Source: Prochlorococcus sp. AG-402-I20 (lineage in GTDB: Bacteria > Cyanobacteriota > Cyanobacteriia > PCC-6307 > Cyanobiaceae). Taken from it: a stretch of DNA of 46,670 nt. Shown here one piece after another: positions 33,614 to 42,127 of the stretch. The translations under genes were made by a program, and so were the position numbers. The stretch lies in assembly GCA_003216975.1 (NCBI GenBank), contig QCHY01000013.1, positions 1 to 46,670 of the forward strand, read 5' to 3'. The first letter of the stretch is position 1; every line of letters begins with the position of its first letter. The notes under the pieces are model-generated. The model did not search any database. It saw only the letters and a list, made by a program, of their open reading frames with translations, and was not told the DNA's origin.

Positions 33614-35422
33614 CTAATTATCAGATTTTTGCTCATACCATGTCTGCAACATTTTTTTTGCCATAGGAAGAGCATGTACTGAACCACCACCAGGAGTATT
33701 CTGAGCAAATGCAACAATAACTATTTCTCCAGAGTCATATGGTGCAAAGCCAGCAAACCATGCATGGTCAGTACCTCCACTACTATCTTCTGCTGTTCCA
33801 GTTTTACCAGCAACTGGAGGAAGAAGAGAACTATCTAAATTGATTTCCATCGCAGTACCACTCGTTACTACTTTTCGAAGCCCACGACGAATTGTCTCAA
33901 GTGTTAAGTCTTTAATGTCTACTTTTTGTAAATATTTCTCTGATCGCCAGTTTTTATTGTCATGAACTAAATGAGGAGTAACCAGATAACCACCATTTGC
34001 AAAAACTGCATATGCTCGTGCTAATTGCAATGGAGTCACTAAAACAACAGATTGACCAATAGATGCACTAGCCATATCCTCTACGATCCAAGGAGTTTCT
34101 CCAGGATTTCCCCATCCACGACCCTCATCAGCCCATTTCTTGTTCCCTACTAAGCCTTTATTTTCATCAAGAAAAGTTTCTATACCAGTGTAATTGTCGA
34201 AGCCTAGTTTAGTTGCCGCATCGTATAAAGCCTTCGAGCCAGAACCGACACCAACTTGATAAAAGAAAGTATTACTAGAGACTCTGAATGCATCTTCATA
34301 TCCAATCCAACCAAAACCTCTTTTATTATATTCTGGAAAACAATGACTACCATATGTAATACAAGGAACCGTATTTAATTTTTGGCTAGCAGGAAATTTA
34401 CCACTTTCCATACCTGCAATAGCAGTTACAGGCTTCCACGTACTCCCTGGATCGTAGGCATTAAATGCTCTACTCAATAGAGGCAGATTAGATGACACAA
34501 AAAGATTGTCATATTGATTATTTGTAAAAGTCTGCGAAAAAAAATTAAGATCGAAAGTAGGTTGACTAGCAATTGCTCTGATTGCACCGGTACGTGGATC
34601 AATCGCAACTATTGCTCCAGCAATTTTGTCGGACAAAACTTTTTCTGCAGTAAGTTGTAGCTCCAGATCAAGAGTTAATTGGATATCCTTCCCAGCCTTA
34701 GGTAGCCTCAAGCCCAGGCTACGTTGAACGGTGCCTATTGAATCAATCTCAAGCATTTCACCTCCCCATTGACCTCTCAATTCAGATTCAAAAGCAGCTT
34801 CTATACCTTTACGTCCAATTCGATCAGATAACTGATAACCTTTTTCTGAAAGCTTAGAAAACTCATTTTGAGTTATTAACTGCGTATAACCCAAAGCATG
34901 AGCCGCCAAAGACTTATAAGGATAATTTCTTACTAAACCAATATCAATTTGAGCACCATACAAGTTATGCTCTTGTTCTCTAAACCTAATAACTTGCTCC
35001 GCAGATAAATCAGTTAAAAGTACTTTTTTATAAGGAGTCTCGGAATTACTTCTCTTAAATGCAATTTCTAATTGATCAGTAGAAACGTTTAACAAATCAG
35101 ATAAAGACTTTCTAAGATCAATCCATTCACTATTAGTTATCAGTCTAGGTTGAATAGATAATGAGTAAAAGAGTTTATTATCGGCGAGAACGACACCATT
35201 ACGATCTAATAATCTTCCTCTTATTGGTGGATTTGCAATTAACTTGATTCTATTTTCTTCTGAAAGCTTTTTATAATATGATCCATTAATTATTTGAATC
35301 CAAAAAAGACGAGCACCAGTGACTAAAAAAATCAAACAAATAAACAAAAAGAAAATTAGGGGTTGATTCAAAGCACCAACATGCTTTTTAGAACTGAGAT
35401 ATAATTTTTCTTTTTTCTTCAT
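33614..35422 (-). CDS. mrdA: Penicillin-binding protein 2 (peptidoglycan transpeptidase)
   Basis: 602 residues. A single N-terminal membrane anchor (about 20-40) precedes the PBP dimerisation domain (about 60-240), and the transpeptidase domain follows. Catalytic motifs are all present: S327-T-W-K330, S382-S-N (382-384) and K540-T-G. PBP2 crosslinks the lateral wall with the Rod complex (RodA, MreB). It is the last gene of a minus-strand trio with two small conserved-looking proteins, 22 bases after the stop of the preceding gene. Confidence 0.92.
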   Translation of the reverse strand: MKKKEKLYLSSKKHVGALNQPLIFFLFICLIFLVTGARLFWIQIINGSYYKKLSEENRIKLIANPPIRGRLLDRNGVVLADNKLFYSLSIQPRLITNSEWIDLRKSLSDLLNVSTDQLEIAFKRSNSETPYKKVLLTDLSAEQVIRFREQEHNLYGAQIDIGLVRNYPYKSLAAHALGYTQLITQNEFSKLSEKGYQLSDRIGRKGIEAAFESELRGQWGGEMLEIDSIGTVQRSLGLRLPKAGKDIQLTLDLELQLTAEKVLSDKIAGAIVAIDPRTGAIRAIASQPTFDLNFFSQTFTNNQYDNLFVSSNLPLLSRAFNAYDPGSTWKPVTAIAGMESGKFPASQKLNTVPCITYGSHCFPEYNKRGFGWIGYEDAFRVSSNTFFYQVGVGSGSKALYDAATKLGFDNYTGIETFLDENKGLVGNKKWADEGRGWGNPGETPWIVEDMASASIGQSVVLVTPLQLARAYAVFANGGYLVTPHLVHDNKNWRSEKYLQKVDIKDLTLETIRRGLRKVVTSGTAMEINLDSSLLPPVAGKTGTAEDSSGGTDHAWFAGFAPYDSGEIVIVAFAQNTPGGGSVHALPMAKKMLQTWYEQKSDN

Positions 35423-35444
35423 ATCTAAAAATTAAGAATATTTA

Positions 35445-35819
35445 TTAATCATCTATTTTTAATGAGTTGTTACTGATCAAACGTCTCAATTGATCTAGTT
35501 TACTGTCAATTCTATTTAAAGTTGAGACTAAAGAATCTTGATCATTGTTTTCATAATCACGATCATTCTCTTCAACATTTACCTCAACTGAAACAACTGG
35601 ATAACCTAAGCCAGGAATCAATTGTTCAATCTTATCCCTCACAATCTTTGCCGAGGTTTCACCATCAATCTGGAATTCTGAAAATGGATCATTTGATTTG
35701 AATACATTCATAATTTTTTGCAATCCACCAGTTTTAGCATTTTTAATAATGCCCATACCAAATGGCAAAGCAGACTCCATTGCAAATAAGTGGAGATCCC
35801 TCAATTGATCTTTAGCCAT
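35445..35819 (-). CDS. Hypothetical protein, 124 aa, in the mrdA operon
   Basis: Start at ATG 35819. The N-terminal part (MAKDQLRDLHLFAMESALPF) is amphipathic. The middle has PFSEFQIDGETSAKIVRDKI. An acidic segment and a coiled-coil-like end (STLNRIDSKLDQLRRLIS) close it. No family was named, though it looks like a conserved cyanobacterial protein. It lies 16 bases after the upstream gene and 22 before mrdA, suggesting a link with cell-wall growth or simple cotranscription. Confidence 0.7.
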   Translation of the reverse strand: MAKDQLRDLHLFAMESALPFGMGIIKNAKTGGLQKIMNVFKSNDPFSEFQIDGETSAKIVRDKIEQLIPGLGYPVVSVEVNVEENDRDYENNDQDSLVSTLNRIDSKLDQLRRLISNNSLKIDD

Positions 35820-35835
35820 AATGGCTGTAAAAGTG

Positions 35836-36447
35836 CTATTTAAGAATACCTGTTTCTGACGTTGGGAAGTAAGGAGTACAACTATTGTTTGAAATACCTA
35901 TGGACCAACCAGCAAATATTGACATCACAATTATTGCTGCGAATGGAAGAAAAGCTTGATGAGTAGTTTCAAGCATTAACCATTCTCTCCAACCTCTGAT
36001 AAAACGTTCTCTAGCAAACCTATTACGCTCTTTTGAAGCTTGATTAATTTTTTTTCTAAAAGATTTTTCTACCCAACGCTCAAAAGACTTTTTTTTAGTT
36101 ACTGCCATTTTTCTCTCTACCTCTAACAATTGTCCTGCAGTAAGGTAAGGGTGAAAAGTACTTATTAATTCAAGCGTTTTTAAAAACATTTCAACTGCCG
36201 CGTCTTTAACAACCCGCTCTTCGTCTCTAAGAAAAGTCCAATCAACCTCAGGATAAAAACGAGCTCTATTTAGATTTATCTGCTCCTCTCCTAACTGCCC
36301 AGGCTCTCTCAACCATCTATCAGTGTTGCTATCGAAGCGACGCCAATATAAAAAAGGATTAATGTATATAACCTTACCTGAGATAGTAATACTATCTTGC
36401 TGAAGCCGTCGGCTTAAATGCGAATCAGTCTGTTGTGCAACCGTCAA
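35836..36447 (-). CDS. Conserved-looking membrane protein, 203 aa, first gene of the mrdA operon
   Basis: The frame opens with TTG at 36447 (MTVAQQTDSHLSRRL). The soluble part is basic and Trp/Arg-rich (NPFLYWRRFDSNTDRWLR, ERWVEKSFRKKINQASKERN). One transmembrane helix lies near the C-terminus (about 165-187, FLPFAAIIVMSIFAGWSIGI), so it is probably tail-anchored. No named family was recognised. It is divergent from the TM2-type gene at 36623. Confidence 0.7.
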   Translation of the reverse strand: MTVAQQTDSHLSRRLQQDSITISGKVIYINPFLYWRRFDSNTDRWLREPGQLGEEQINLNRARFYPEVDWTFLRDEERVVKDAAVEMFLKTLELISTFHPYLTAGQLLEVERKMAVTKKKSFERWVEKSFRKKINQASKERNRFARERFIRGWREWLMLETTHQAFLPFAAIIVMSIFAGWSIGISNNSCTPYFPTSETGILK

Positions 36448-36622
36448 AAGTAATCAGCCATTGAACTAAGTTATCTTTTTTTTTTGAAGTAGACCACCCC
36501 CTCCAAAGGATTACTCAACTGAGAAATATCCAAATTTTTACAGGGACAAGTATCTTCGTTGATTAGTTCATGCAAAACAACAATCAATCAGTTATGTTCA
36601 TTGCGAACATACTCAAAAAAAA

Positions 36623-36940
36623 ATGCTACGTAAGCAAGAAAAAAATGCTATCACAAGAGGATTTATCCTTGCCATTGGTTGGGGATGGGGTTTAGATAGA
36701 TTTTATGAAGGTGACAAAAAAGGAGGAATTCTCTCAATCATTGGCTGGGGAATTGTATTCACAAGCTTTCTTTATTTGAAATGTTCAGGTATCGAATATG
36801 TTGATGGTGTAAAAGATTATTCGAACTATGATCCTAACCCTCTAATAATTCTTCCTGTAATTGCTGGTTTATACGGAGTTTATTTAATTATTAGAAAAGG
36901 TTTTAGATTAGCAAAACAATTTGAAAATACAGAAGACTAG
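36623..36940 (+). CDS. TM2-domain-like small membrane protein
   Basis: 105 residues from ATG 36623. AIGWGWGLDRFYEGDKKGGILSI fits the TM2 pattern: a helix, then G-x-D-R-F-Y-x-G, then a second helix. A third hydrophobic segment (LIILPVIAGLYGVYLII) follows a polar loop. TM2 proteins are of unknown function in bacteria. It stands alone at the boundary between the core block and the right-hand accessory region. Confidence 0.75.
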   Translation: MLRKQEKNAITRGFILAIGWGWGLDRFYEGDKKGGILSIIGWGIVFTSFLYLKCSGIEYVDGVKDYSNYDPNPLIILPVIAGLYGVYLIIRKGFRLAKQFENTED

Positions 36941-36982
36941 CTTGTCTAGCAGGCTGAAAATCAATTCAGCATTATGATCTAA

Positions 36983-37015
36983 GACATTTTGTTTTTGTAA
37001 TAATGACAAAATGTC
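36983..37015 (+). repeat. 10-bp stem-loop upstream of the Yfr1-like RNA
   Basis: GACATTTTGT, 13-nt loop, ACAAAATGTC, a perfect 10-bp inverted repeat. It could end the preceding gene (a weak terminator with no T-run) or be an operator for the RNA gene that follows. Confidence 0.5.
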
Positions 37016-37038
37016 CTCATACCATTAAAAATGAAGTA

Positions 37039-37113
37039 ACAGGACAACTCCTCACACAATCGTTCTGTAAAAAAAGCACCCAACTTCTTTTGTTGCAAGT
37101 AGGGTGCTTTTTT
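37039..37113 (+). ncRNA. Yfr1-like small RNA
   Basis: ACTCCTCACAC at 37047-37057 is the exact 11-nt sequence I know as ultraconserved in the cyanobacterial small RNA Yfr1, which represses outer-membrane protein mRNAs with Hfq-independent pairing. ACAGGAC (37039-37045) pairs with GTTCTGT (37062-37068), with one G-U, placing the motif in a 16-nt loop. A strong intrinsic terminator follows at once (37069-37113). About 75 nt is near the published 54-69 nt. Known Yfr1 has the motif unpaired between two stems, so this fold differs. The 5' end is inferred. The known locus, as I recall it, is near trxA/guaB, so this may be a relocated copy or a paralogue. Confidence 0.55.
37069..37113 (+). terminator. 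Intrinsic terminator of the Yfr1-like RNA
   Basis: GCACCC (37076-37081) pairs with GGGTGC (37102-37107), with an inner ACTT/AAGT extension, preceded by seven A and followed by six T. A textbook Rho-independent terminator. Confidence 0.9.
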
Positions 37114-37197
37114 AATTAGTAGTTATACAAATTGGCACATGTGACAGTCAAAAACTCACACGGTCATACTTGAGTGTGATGCTAATGCCTAAAGTTA

Positions 37198-37209
37198 ATT
37201 GTGTGAGGA
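37198..37209 (+). promoter_or_regulatory. Site perfectly complementary to the Yfr1-like loop
   Basis: ATTGTGTGAGGA is the exact reverse complement of TCCTCACACAAT at 37049-37060, the loop of the Yfr1-like RNA. It lies about 195 bases upstream of the gene at 37403 and could be in its leader. Confidence 0.45.
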
Positions 37210-37402
37210 ATTGAGATCCTTTGCAGTGGACACAAGGTCACACTTGCTCCTGATCTCCAAGAACCACCTTGTATGAATCGAGAAGGTTTTTATGATTATT
37301 TGGATCAAAAAAATCCCAAACAGGTCCAAAACGGTATTCTCTACAATTTTTAAGATTGACTGGCCAAAGAATCAATTAAATTAAGCAAAAACAAATTACT
37401 AA

Positions 37403-37642
37403 ATGACTGAAGAGAATAAAACAGAAAAAAACAAATGTGGTGGAAAAGGCAAATCGATGTTTGCTTATGGCATTATTCAACTTGGATCTAATGTAGTGTC
37501 TGCTATTGCTCTTACTGCAATCGCCATTAGTTTTTGTCCTGTTAAAGAAGAATCAAAATTTTTTAACGAATGTGTTGAAGAGGCTCAATTAACTGGCCAG
37601 AGTTCTTCCAATGCTGTCCGTTTTTGCAATGGTGGTAAATAG
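37403..37642 (+). CDS. Small membrane protein with Cys pairs, unknown function
   Basis: 79 residues from ATG 37403. The N-terminus is Lys/Glu-rich with C12-G-G, followed by one hydrophobic helix (about 19-46). The C-terminal part (FFNECVEEAQLTGQSSSNAVRFC) has two Cys that could be disulfide-bonded outside the membrane. No family was recognised. A terminator follows at 37690. Confidence 0.6.
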   Translation: MTEENKTEKNKCGGKGKSMFAYGIIQLGSNVVSAIALTAIAISFCPVKEESKFFNECVEEAQLTGQSSSNAVRFCNGGK

Positions 37643-37689
37643 TTATCAATAAATAAAAAAGGGATCCTACATTAATCAACCGAGAACAT

Positions 37690-37722
37690 AAATGGGATGA
37701 ATAAAGTCTCATCCCATTTTTT
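37690..37722 (+). terminator. Intrinsic terminator, usable in both directions
   Basis: AAATGGGATGA (37690-37700) pairs perfectly with TCATCCCATTT (37709-37719), 11 bp, followed by T-rich sequence on the plus strand and A-rich on the other side. It lies between the gene at 37403 and the minus-strand frame at 37745. Confidence 0.85.
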
Positions 37723-37744
37723 AGGTCTTTAAGTTTTCCATTAT

Positions 37745-37894
37745 TCATTCCACCACCTCGAAGTTCTCCATCAGATAAGGAGTTTTAAAAAACTTTCCTT
37801 TTGTATTAATTTGAGTCAGTGAACTCAATAAAACCATTAAATCTATTGCATCATTTTTGGTAAATGATTTTCCGTTATTAGGTTTGGATATCAT
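37745..37894 (-). CDS. Short hypothetical protein, 49 aa
   Basis: ATG at 37894, TGA at 37747-37745. The peptide starts MISKPNNGKSFTKNDAIDLM and ends FFKTPYLMENFEVVE. It is balanced and protein-like, and it stops next to the shared terminator at 37690. No family was recognised. Confidence 0.5.
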   Translation of the reverse strand: MISKPNNGKSFTKNDAIDLMVLLSSLTQINTKGKFFKTPYLMENFEVVE

Positions 37895-37993
37895 TTAGCT
37901 TTTTCACCTGAACGCACTCGGGTCATAGAACTGATCTGTAGATGTCATAGTGATATCAATTCAGTCAACGATAAAAAAACTGTTTTCTATCCA

Positions 37994-38386
37994 ATGCACT
38001 TAAAAACTATTAAAAGCATTTGTCTTGGTTGTTTAGCACTTCTGATTATTATCTATCCACTAAAAACATATGCTCTATCTCATGAGTGGATTGCAGTTCC
38101 GAAGAGTCAGTATGGAGAACAGCTATGGGATAAGAACAGCGTGCAAAAAAATCAAGATGGATTTATACGAGTATTAAGCAAATTTATTCCTAAAAGTACT
38201 ACTAACATTACTCAAGACATCTTATATACGATGGATATAAACTGTTCGGAACAAACCTTCAGAGATGTTGCAGTTGGTACAAAGGAATTTAATGAGTTCG
38301 AGAATAATAATTCAGAGTGGAAAGATCCCAATGGAGACAAACTGATTTTGAGTGTGATCGACCAGATTTGTACTTTTATGAATTAA
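37994..38386 (+). CDS. Secreted protein resembling surface-adhesin E domain
   Basis: 130 residues from ATG 37994 with a signal peptide (MHLKTIKSICLGCLALLIII, cleavage probably after TYA). The mature part shows W-I-A-V-P-K, LWDKNSVQKNQDGFIRVLSK, YTMDINCSEQTFRD and SVIDQIC. This matches the layout I associate with the surface-adhesin protein E family: an early Trp, the DGxxRVxSK strand, and two conserved Cys. It is probably periplasmic or surface-located. Monocistronic. Confidence 0.65.
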   Translation: MHLKTIKSICLGCLALLIIIYPLKTYALSHEWIAVPKSQYGEQLWDKNSVQKNQDGFIRVLSKFIPKSTTNITQDILYTMDINCSEQTFRDVAVGTKEFNEFENNNSEWKDPNGDKLILSVIDQICTFMN

Positions 38387-38506
38387 TCAGAAAAATGCAT
38401 ATTAGTTTTTAAGCAATATTATTTTCTAGATTAATATTCAATGACTAGATAAATTGAAAAACTAGCTTTTAGCGGAAAATTGTACGAGATAAAATTAGTC
38501 TTGCAT

Positions 38507-39256
38507 CTAATCAATGCGAATGTTCCCTTCAGAATCACTCATTTCAAGTGATGCACTGGTTTCATCTATAAAATGAATTTCAAGTTCATTACTAAAGTTA
38601 TCAGTTCCATTAGATGGAATCACTAGGGGTAAATTTCTGTAAGTAATCAAACAATTTTGCATATTTAATTCCTTCGATGAAAAATATCCCTCATGCTGTC
38701 CACCCTCTGTCTTAAACTCTCCTGCCTCGGTTCTTGACCAGATAATAAACCAATCAAGTTTTTCTAATTTTTCTAGTTTTGCCTCATTAGCTACGTGGTA
38801 GTCGTCTGAATCAAAAAACTCCATTATCGATGTCTCTACAGCCTTACCATCAACTTCTATTCCTCCTTCATCCAAGTGAATTTTGTATTCTTCTGCTCCA
38901 TCCTCTTCAAGAAGAACTTCATTATTAAAAGTCTTTTGGGCTAAAGCCAACATCTCTTGTTTTCTATCATCAAGAATTTTGCTAATAACCATATCTTCAT
39001 CCCAGTGACGCTCATCAATAACATAACGAAGTGAACCAAATCTTTCAGATAAAGCCTTATTAGCAGCATCTTTGGCAATCTTCGCTGCTTTTTCACTATC
39101 TTCATCCAGTTCCTGTTTAAGTCGTTTTAAATCACTCGCTAATGCATCCATTTGTTTATAAAACTCGCCATAGTATTTTCCAGCTCTCGTTTTTTCAGTT
39201 GAATAGAACACTTTAATATATTGAATATCCCCGTTGTAAGTAACTTCAAATGACAT
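38507..39256 (-). CDS. Hypothetical protein with coiled coil, 249 aa
   Basis: Start at ATG 39256. An N-terminal beta segment (MSFEVTYNGDIQYIKVFYS) is followed by a long charged coiled-coil helix (about 30-75, rich in K, E, D and A) and an acidic alpha/beta C-terminal half. No signal peptide or membrane helix. It is very acidic overall. No family was recognised. It is convergent with the adhesin-like gene. Confidence 0.6.
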   Translation of the reverse strand: MSFEVTYNGDIQYIKVFYSTEKTRAGKYYGEFYKQMDALASDLKRLKQELDEDSEKAAKIAKDAANKALSERFGSLRYVIDERHWDEDMVISKILDDRKQEMLALAQKTFNNEVLLEEDGAEEYKIHLDEGGIEVDGKAVETSIMEFFDSDDYHVANEAKLEKLEKLDWFIIWSRTEAGEFKTEGGQHEGYFSSKELNMQNCLITYRNLPLVIPSNGTDNFSNELEIHFIDETSASLEMSDSEGNIRID

Positions 39257-39884
39257 TGGATGCTAATTATCTCTTGTTACAATGATCACGCCTTTTACGA
39301 ACGCTCGCCATAGTTCATTATTAGTGACATTGGAAAATTCGACTGAACCAGAGAAAAAGTGATGAGATAGATAACAAAGAAAGCAACGTTCTAACTTTAA
39401 AAGTTAATCAGAAAATTAAGCTTTTTCGTATGAAGAGATTTTAATTAGTAGAAAAGTCCTAAATAGCTTCATCAGAGCAGATCCATTAGAAATAAAAAAG
39501 TAGAGAAAAGGTTTTTGCAATGTCTTTAGAAAAAGAGTTACAGAAGAACAGATTGAAAGAATTGGAAATGATATTTTAATAGATATGAAAATTTTAGTAG
39601 GTCTAATACTCGTCATCAAGAAATCAATCCCTAAAGCCTACTCGTCATCGAAATCACGAACAAGGATAATTTTTACACAATCTTGTATAAAACCTTTGTG
39701 AAAAAAATAAGAATGGTTTAAGGAATTCACATTTAACTCCTACTACATAACCTTAAAAATTACATAAATTAATTAGGTCCGAATTTGATATTAAAATTTT
39801 GTGTACTACTTTACAGATAGAAATTATATAAAGACCTACTTTTAATCTATCTCTATAAGCGTAGAAATCATTATAAAGGTTGAT
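39257..39884. other. Intergenic, possible gene relics
   Basis: About 630 bases. On the plus strand a frame from about 39502 to 39701 reads as protein-like (RKGFCNVFRKRVTEEQIERI, then DMKILVGLILVIKKS) without a start codon, possibly an eroded gene. Minus-strand frames here look like low-complexity shadows. No clear promoter or terminator. Confidence 0.35.
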
Positions 39885-41432
39885 ATTAGTAGTAAGATAG
39901 AAGCTAGACAAAAGAAGAAAAGAAAAGTGGAGAAATATTCTCAAAATAAGGAGGGCAAGAAGAAAATTAATCAAGTCAACACATTCCCAGTAGCATCTAC
40001 GTTAGAAGAAATTAAAAATAATTTTTCAACTTCAATTGATCAGCCAACTCAATCTTCTAAAGAACAATTAATCAGTCAAGCTTTAAAGTTTCATTCACAA
40101 GGCAATATTCAAAGGGCAGCAAAATATTATCAAGATTTCATCTCTCAAGGGTTCAAAGATTACAGAATGTTTTCTAATTTTGGTGTTATATTAGAGAATC
40201 TTGGCAAATTAAAAGAAGCAGAATTATTTACTCGCAAAGCTATTGAACTCAATCCTTCACTTGCAGAAGCACATTTCAATCTAGGCAATATTCTTAGGGA
40301 TCTTGGCAAATTAAAAGAAGCAGAATTATCTACTCGTAAAGCTATAGAAATCAATCCTGATTTCGCTCAAGCGCATACCAATCTAGGTAACATATTGAAA
40401 GTTATGGGACAATTAAAAGAAGCAGAAAGATCAATGAAAAAAGCAATTGATCTGAATCCTGATATCGCTGATGCTCATTATAATCTGGGAATAATTTTAA
40501 AAGAAATTGGCAATTTACAAGAAGGTGAAATATCAATTAGAAAGGCAATTAGAATTGAACCAGATTCAGCTAAACATCATTATATACTTTGTAAAATTCT
40601 GCTAGAATTAAAAGATTTTCGTGAAGCATTTAAATCAATAAAAAAAGCTGTTCGACTGGATCCAGAAAATCATATCTATCAAGGTGAGCTAACACGTATT
40701 AAATTTATTAACGGAGATTTAGAGGAAAAACTTAATCCTAGTGAATTAGCTTGGGATGACAATGATGATTACTTCTATGAAAACAATAATTCCAATGTAT
40801 TAATAATTATATTTAGTAGTAACGGACGAAATACTAGTATAATACCCTCATTTAATTTCTATAATTTGTTTAAAAATGATAAATCATTTGATAAGCTATT
40901 TATTAGAGATATTGACAGAAATTATTATCTTACTGGCCTAAAAAATTCAACTAAAGATATCAAAGAAACAACTGAATTAATCAAGAGATTAAGCTCAATA
41001 AAAAACTACACATTGACTTTATCAATTGGTGCATCATCTGGAGGATTTGCTGCGATTTTATATGGTCATTTACTCAAACTTTCGAAAGTGATAGTCTTTA
41101 ATCCTCAGACTGTAATATCCAAAGAGAAAGAATCTATAATCAAAGATTTTGTATATACCCAAGAAATCTGCAATAAATTGAGAAAAAGAAATACTAATGA
41201 TAAATTTTATCAAAAATGTTTAAACCTTAAGAATTTCATCCCTTTGAATACAAAAGTTGCGATCCATTACTCAAAATTTTCTGAAGTTGATAAAAACCAT
41301 GCTAATTATCTAAATCATAAAAACTGTACTCTCTTGGAGCATGCCTCATCAAGCCATTTATTAGCCCTTCAGCTTAGAGACACAGGTAAACTTAAATCAA
41401 TAATAAAAGATGAAATTGATCTATATTTATAA
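39885..41432 (+). CDS. TPR protein with C-terminal alpha/beta-hydrolase-like domain
   Basis: The annotatable start is GTG 39927 (501 residues), but the frame is open back to ATT 39885 and reads ISSKIEARQKKKRKVEKY, matching the N-terminus MSSKIVETVRTKKME of the paralogue at 42582. The true start may therefore be the ATT. Order from GTG: the shared motif NQVNTFPVASTLEEIKNN (about 16-33), about six TPRs (54-270), then a hydrolase-like domain with the nucleophile elbow G368-A-S370-S-G372 and candidate His472 or His477 in LLEHASSSHLL. The substrate is unknown; an esterase or acyl hydrolase is possible. It is first in a run of related TPR genes. Confidence 0.7.
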   Translation: MSSKIEARQKKKRKVEKYSQNKEGKKKINQVNTFPVASTLEEIKNNFSTSIDQPTQSSKEQLISQALKFHSQGNIQRAAKYYQDFISQGFKDYRMFSNFGVILENLGKLKEAELFTRKAIELNPSLAEAHFNLGNILRDLGKLKEAELSTRKAIEINPDFAQAHTNLGNILKVMGQLKEAERSMKKAIDLNPDIADAHYNLGIILKEIGNLQEGEISIRKAIRIEPDSAKHHYILCKILLELKDFREAFKSIKKAVRLDPENHIYQGELTRIKFINGDLEEKLNPSELAWDDNDDYFYENNNSNVLIIIFSSNGRNTSIIPSFNFYNLFKNDKSFDKLFIRDIDRNYYLTGLKNSTKDIKETTELIKRLSSIKNYTLTLSIGASSGGFAAILYGHLLKLSKVIVFNPQTVISKEKESIIKDFVYTQEICNKLRKRNTNDKFYQKCLNLKNFIPLNTKVAIHYSKFSEVDKNHANYLNHKNCTLLEHASSSHLLALQLRDTGKLKSIIKDEIDLYL

Positions 41433-41467
41433 TGTATTAAATTTCATTCATAGACAATCAATAGTAA

Positions 41468-42127
41468 ATGCTTTATTTAGCCTCTAATTTATTAGACCAA
41501 CAAAAATCTAATGATCTAAAAAAACGTCTAATGCTCTCAAATGATTGGGTCGATGGTAAATTAACAGCCACAGGAACTGCTGCGTTGGTGAAGAGAAATC
41601 TGCAATTGAATAATAGTGATAAAAAGACAAGTTTTACAAATGAAATAATTGAAGCCATTCAAAATAATGATTCAATTAATAGCTTTAGTTTCATAAATAA
41701 AGTTTTCAATATATTATTTACTAGGACAGGTATAGGAATGTTTTATGGTCCTCATGTAGACATTCCATATCTGCCCAGTGGAAGAAGAGATTTTTCTTTT
41801 ACAATTTTTTTAAATAACTCAGATGAATATGAAGGAGGAGAATTGATATTATATATATCTCCTGAAACAAAAAAAATTAAACTTAATCAAGGAGATATTA
41901 TCATTTACCCAACTAAATATCTACATGAAGTTAAACCAGTAACAAAGGGAGAAAGAATGGTTTGTGTTGGATGGATAGAAAGTCAAATACCAAGAGATGA
42001 TGAAAGAGAAGATCTTTATTTAATTAAAAAATCTCTTTCAGAAATAACAAGACAGTATGGAGCCTCAAATTCCACTCAAAATCTTCAAGTTGCTTTCAAT
42101 AGCTTATATAAACGCTTCTTAATGTAA
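41468..42127 (+). CDS. PKHD-type 2-oxoglutarate/Fe(II) dioxygenase (PiuC/YbiX-like)
   Basis: 219 residues from ATG 41468. The iron ligands are H96 and D98 in YGPHVDIPY and H153 in PTKYLHEVKPV; R163 in KGERMVCVGW would bind 2-oxoglutarate. RRDFSFTIFLNNSDEYEGGEL and KLNQGDIIIYPT follow the PKHD hydroxylase family closely. These cytoplasmic enzymes hydroxylate unknown, often protein, substrates. It starts 35 bases after the TPR/hydrolase gene in the same direction, so they are probably one operon. Confidence 0.88.
   Translation: MLYLASNLLDQQKSNDLKKRLMLSNDWVDGKLTATGTAALVKRNLQLNNSDKKTSFTNEIIEAIQNNDSINSFSFINKVFNILFTRTGIGMFYGPHVDIPYLPSGRRDFSFTIFLNNSDEYEGGELILYISPETKKIKLNQGDIIIYPTKYLHEVKPVTKGERMVCVGWIESQIPRDDEREDLYLIKKSLSEITRQYGASNSTQNLQVAFNSLYKRFLM

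Noticed and set aside
37273-37353. 26-codon frame MNREGFYDYLDQKNPKQVQN upstream of the gene at 37403
   Set aside because: Too short and unsupported; it may be the leader of the following gene.
39416-39619. 67-residue minus-strand frame in the spacer
   Set aside because: Low-complexity Leu/Phe/Ile/Ser sequence typical of AT-rich shadows; the plus strand reads more like an eroded gene.
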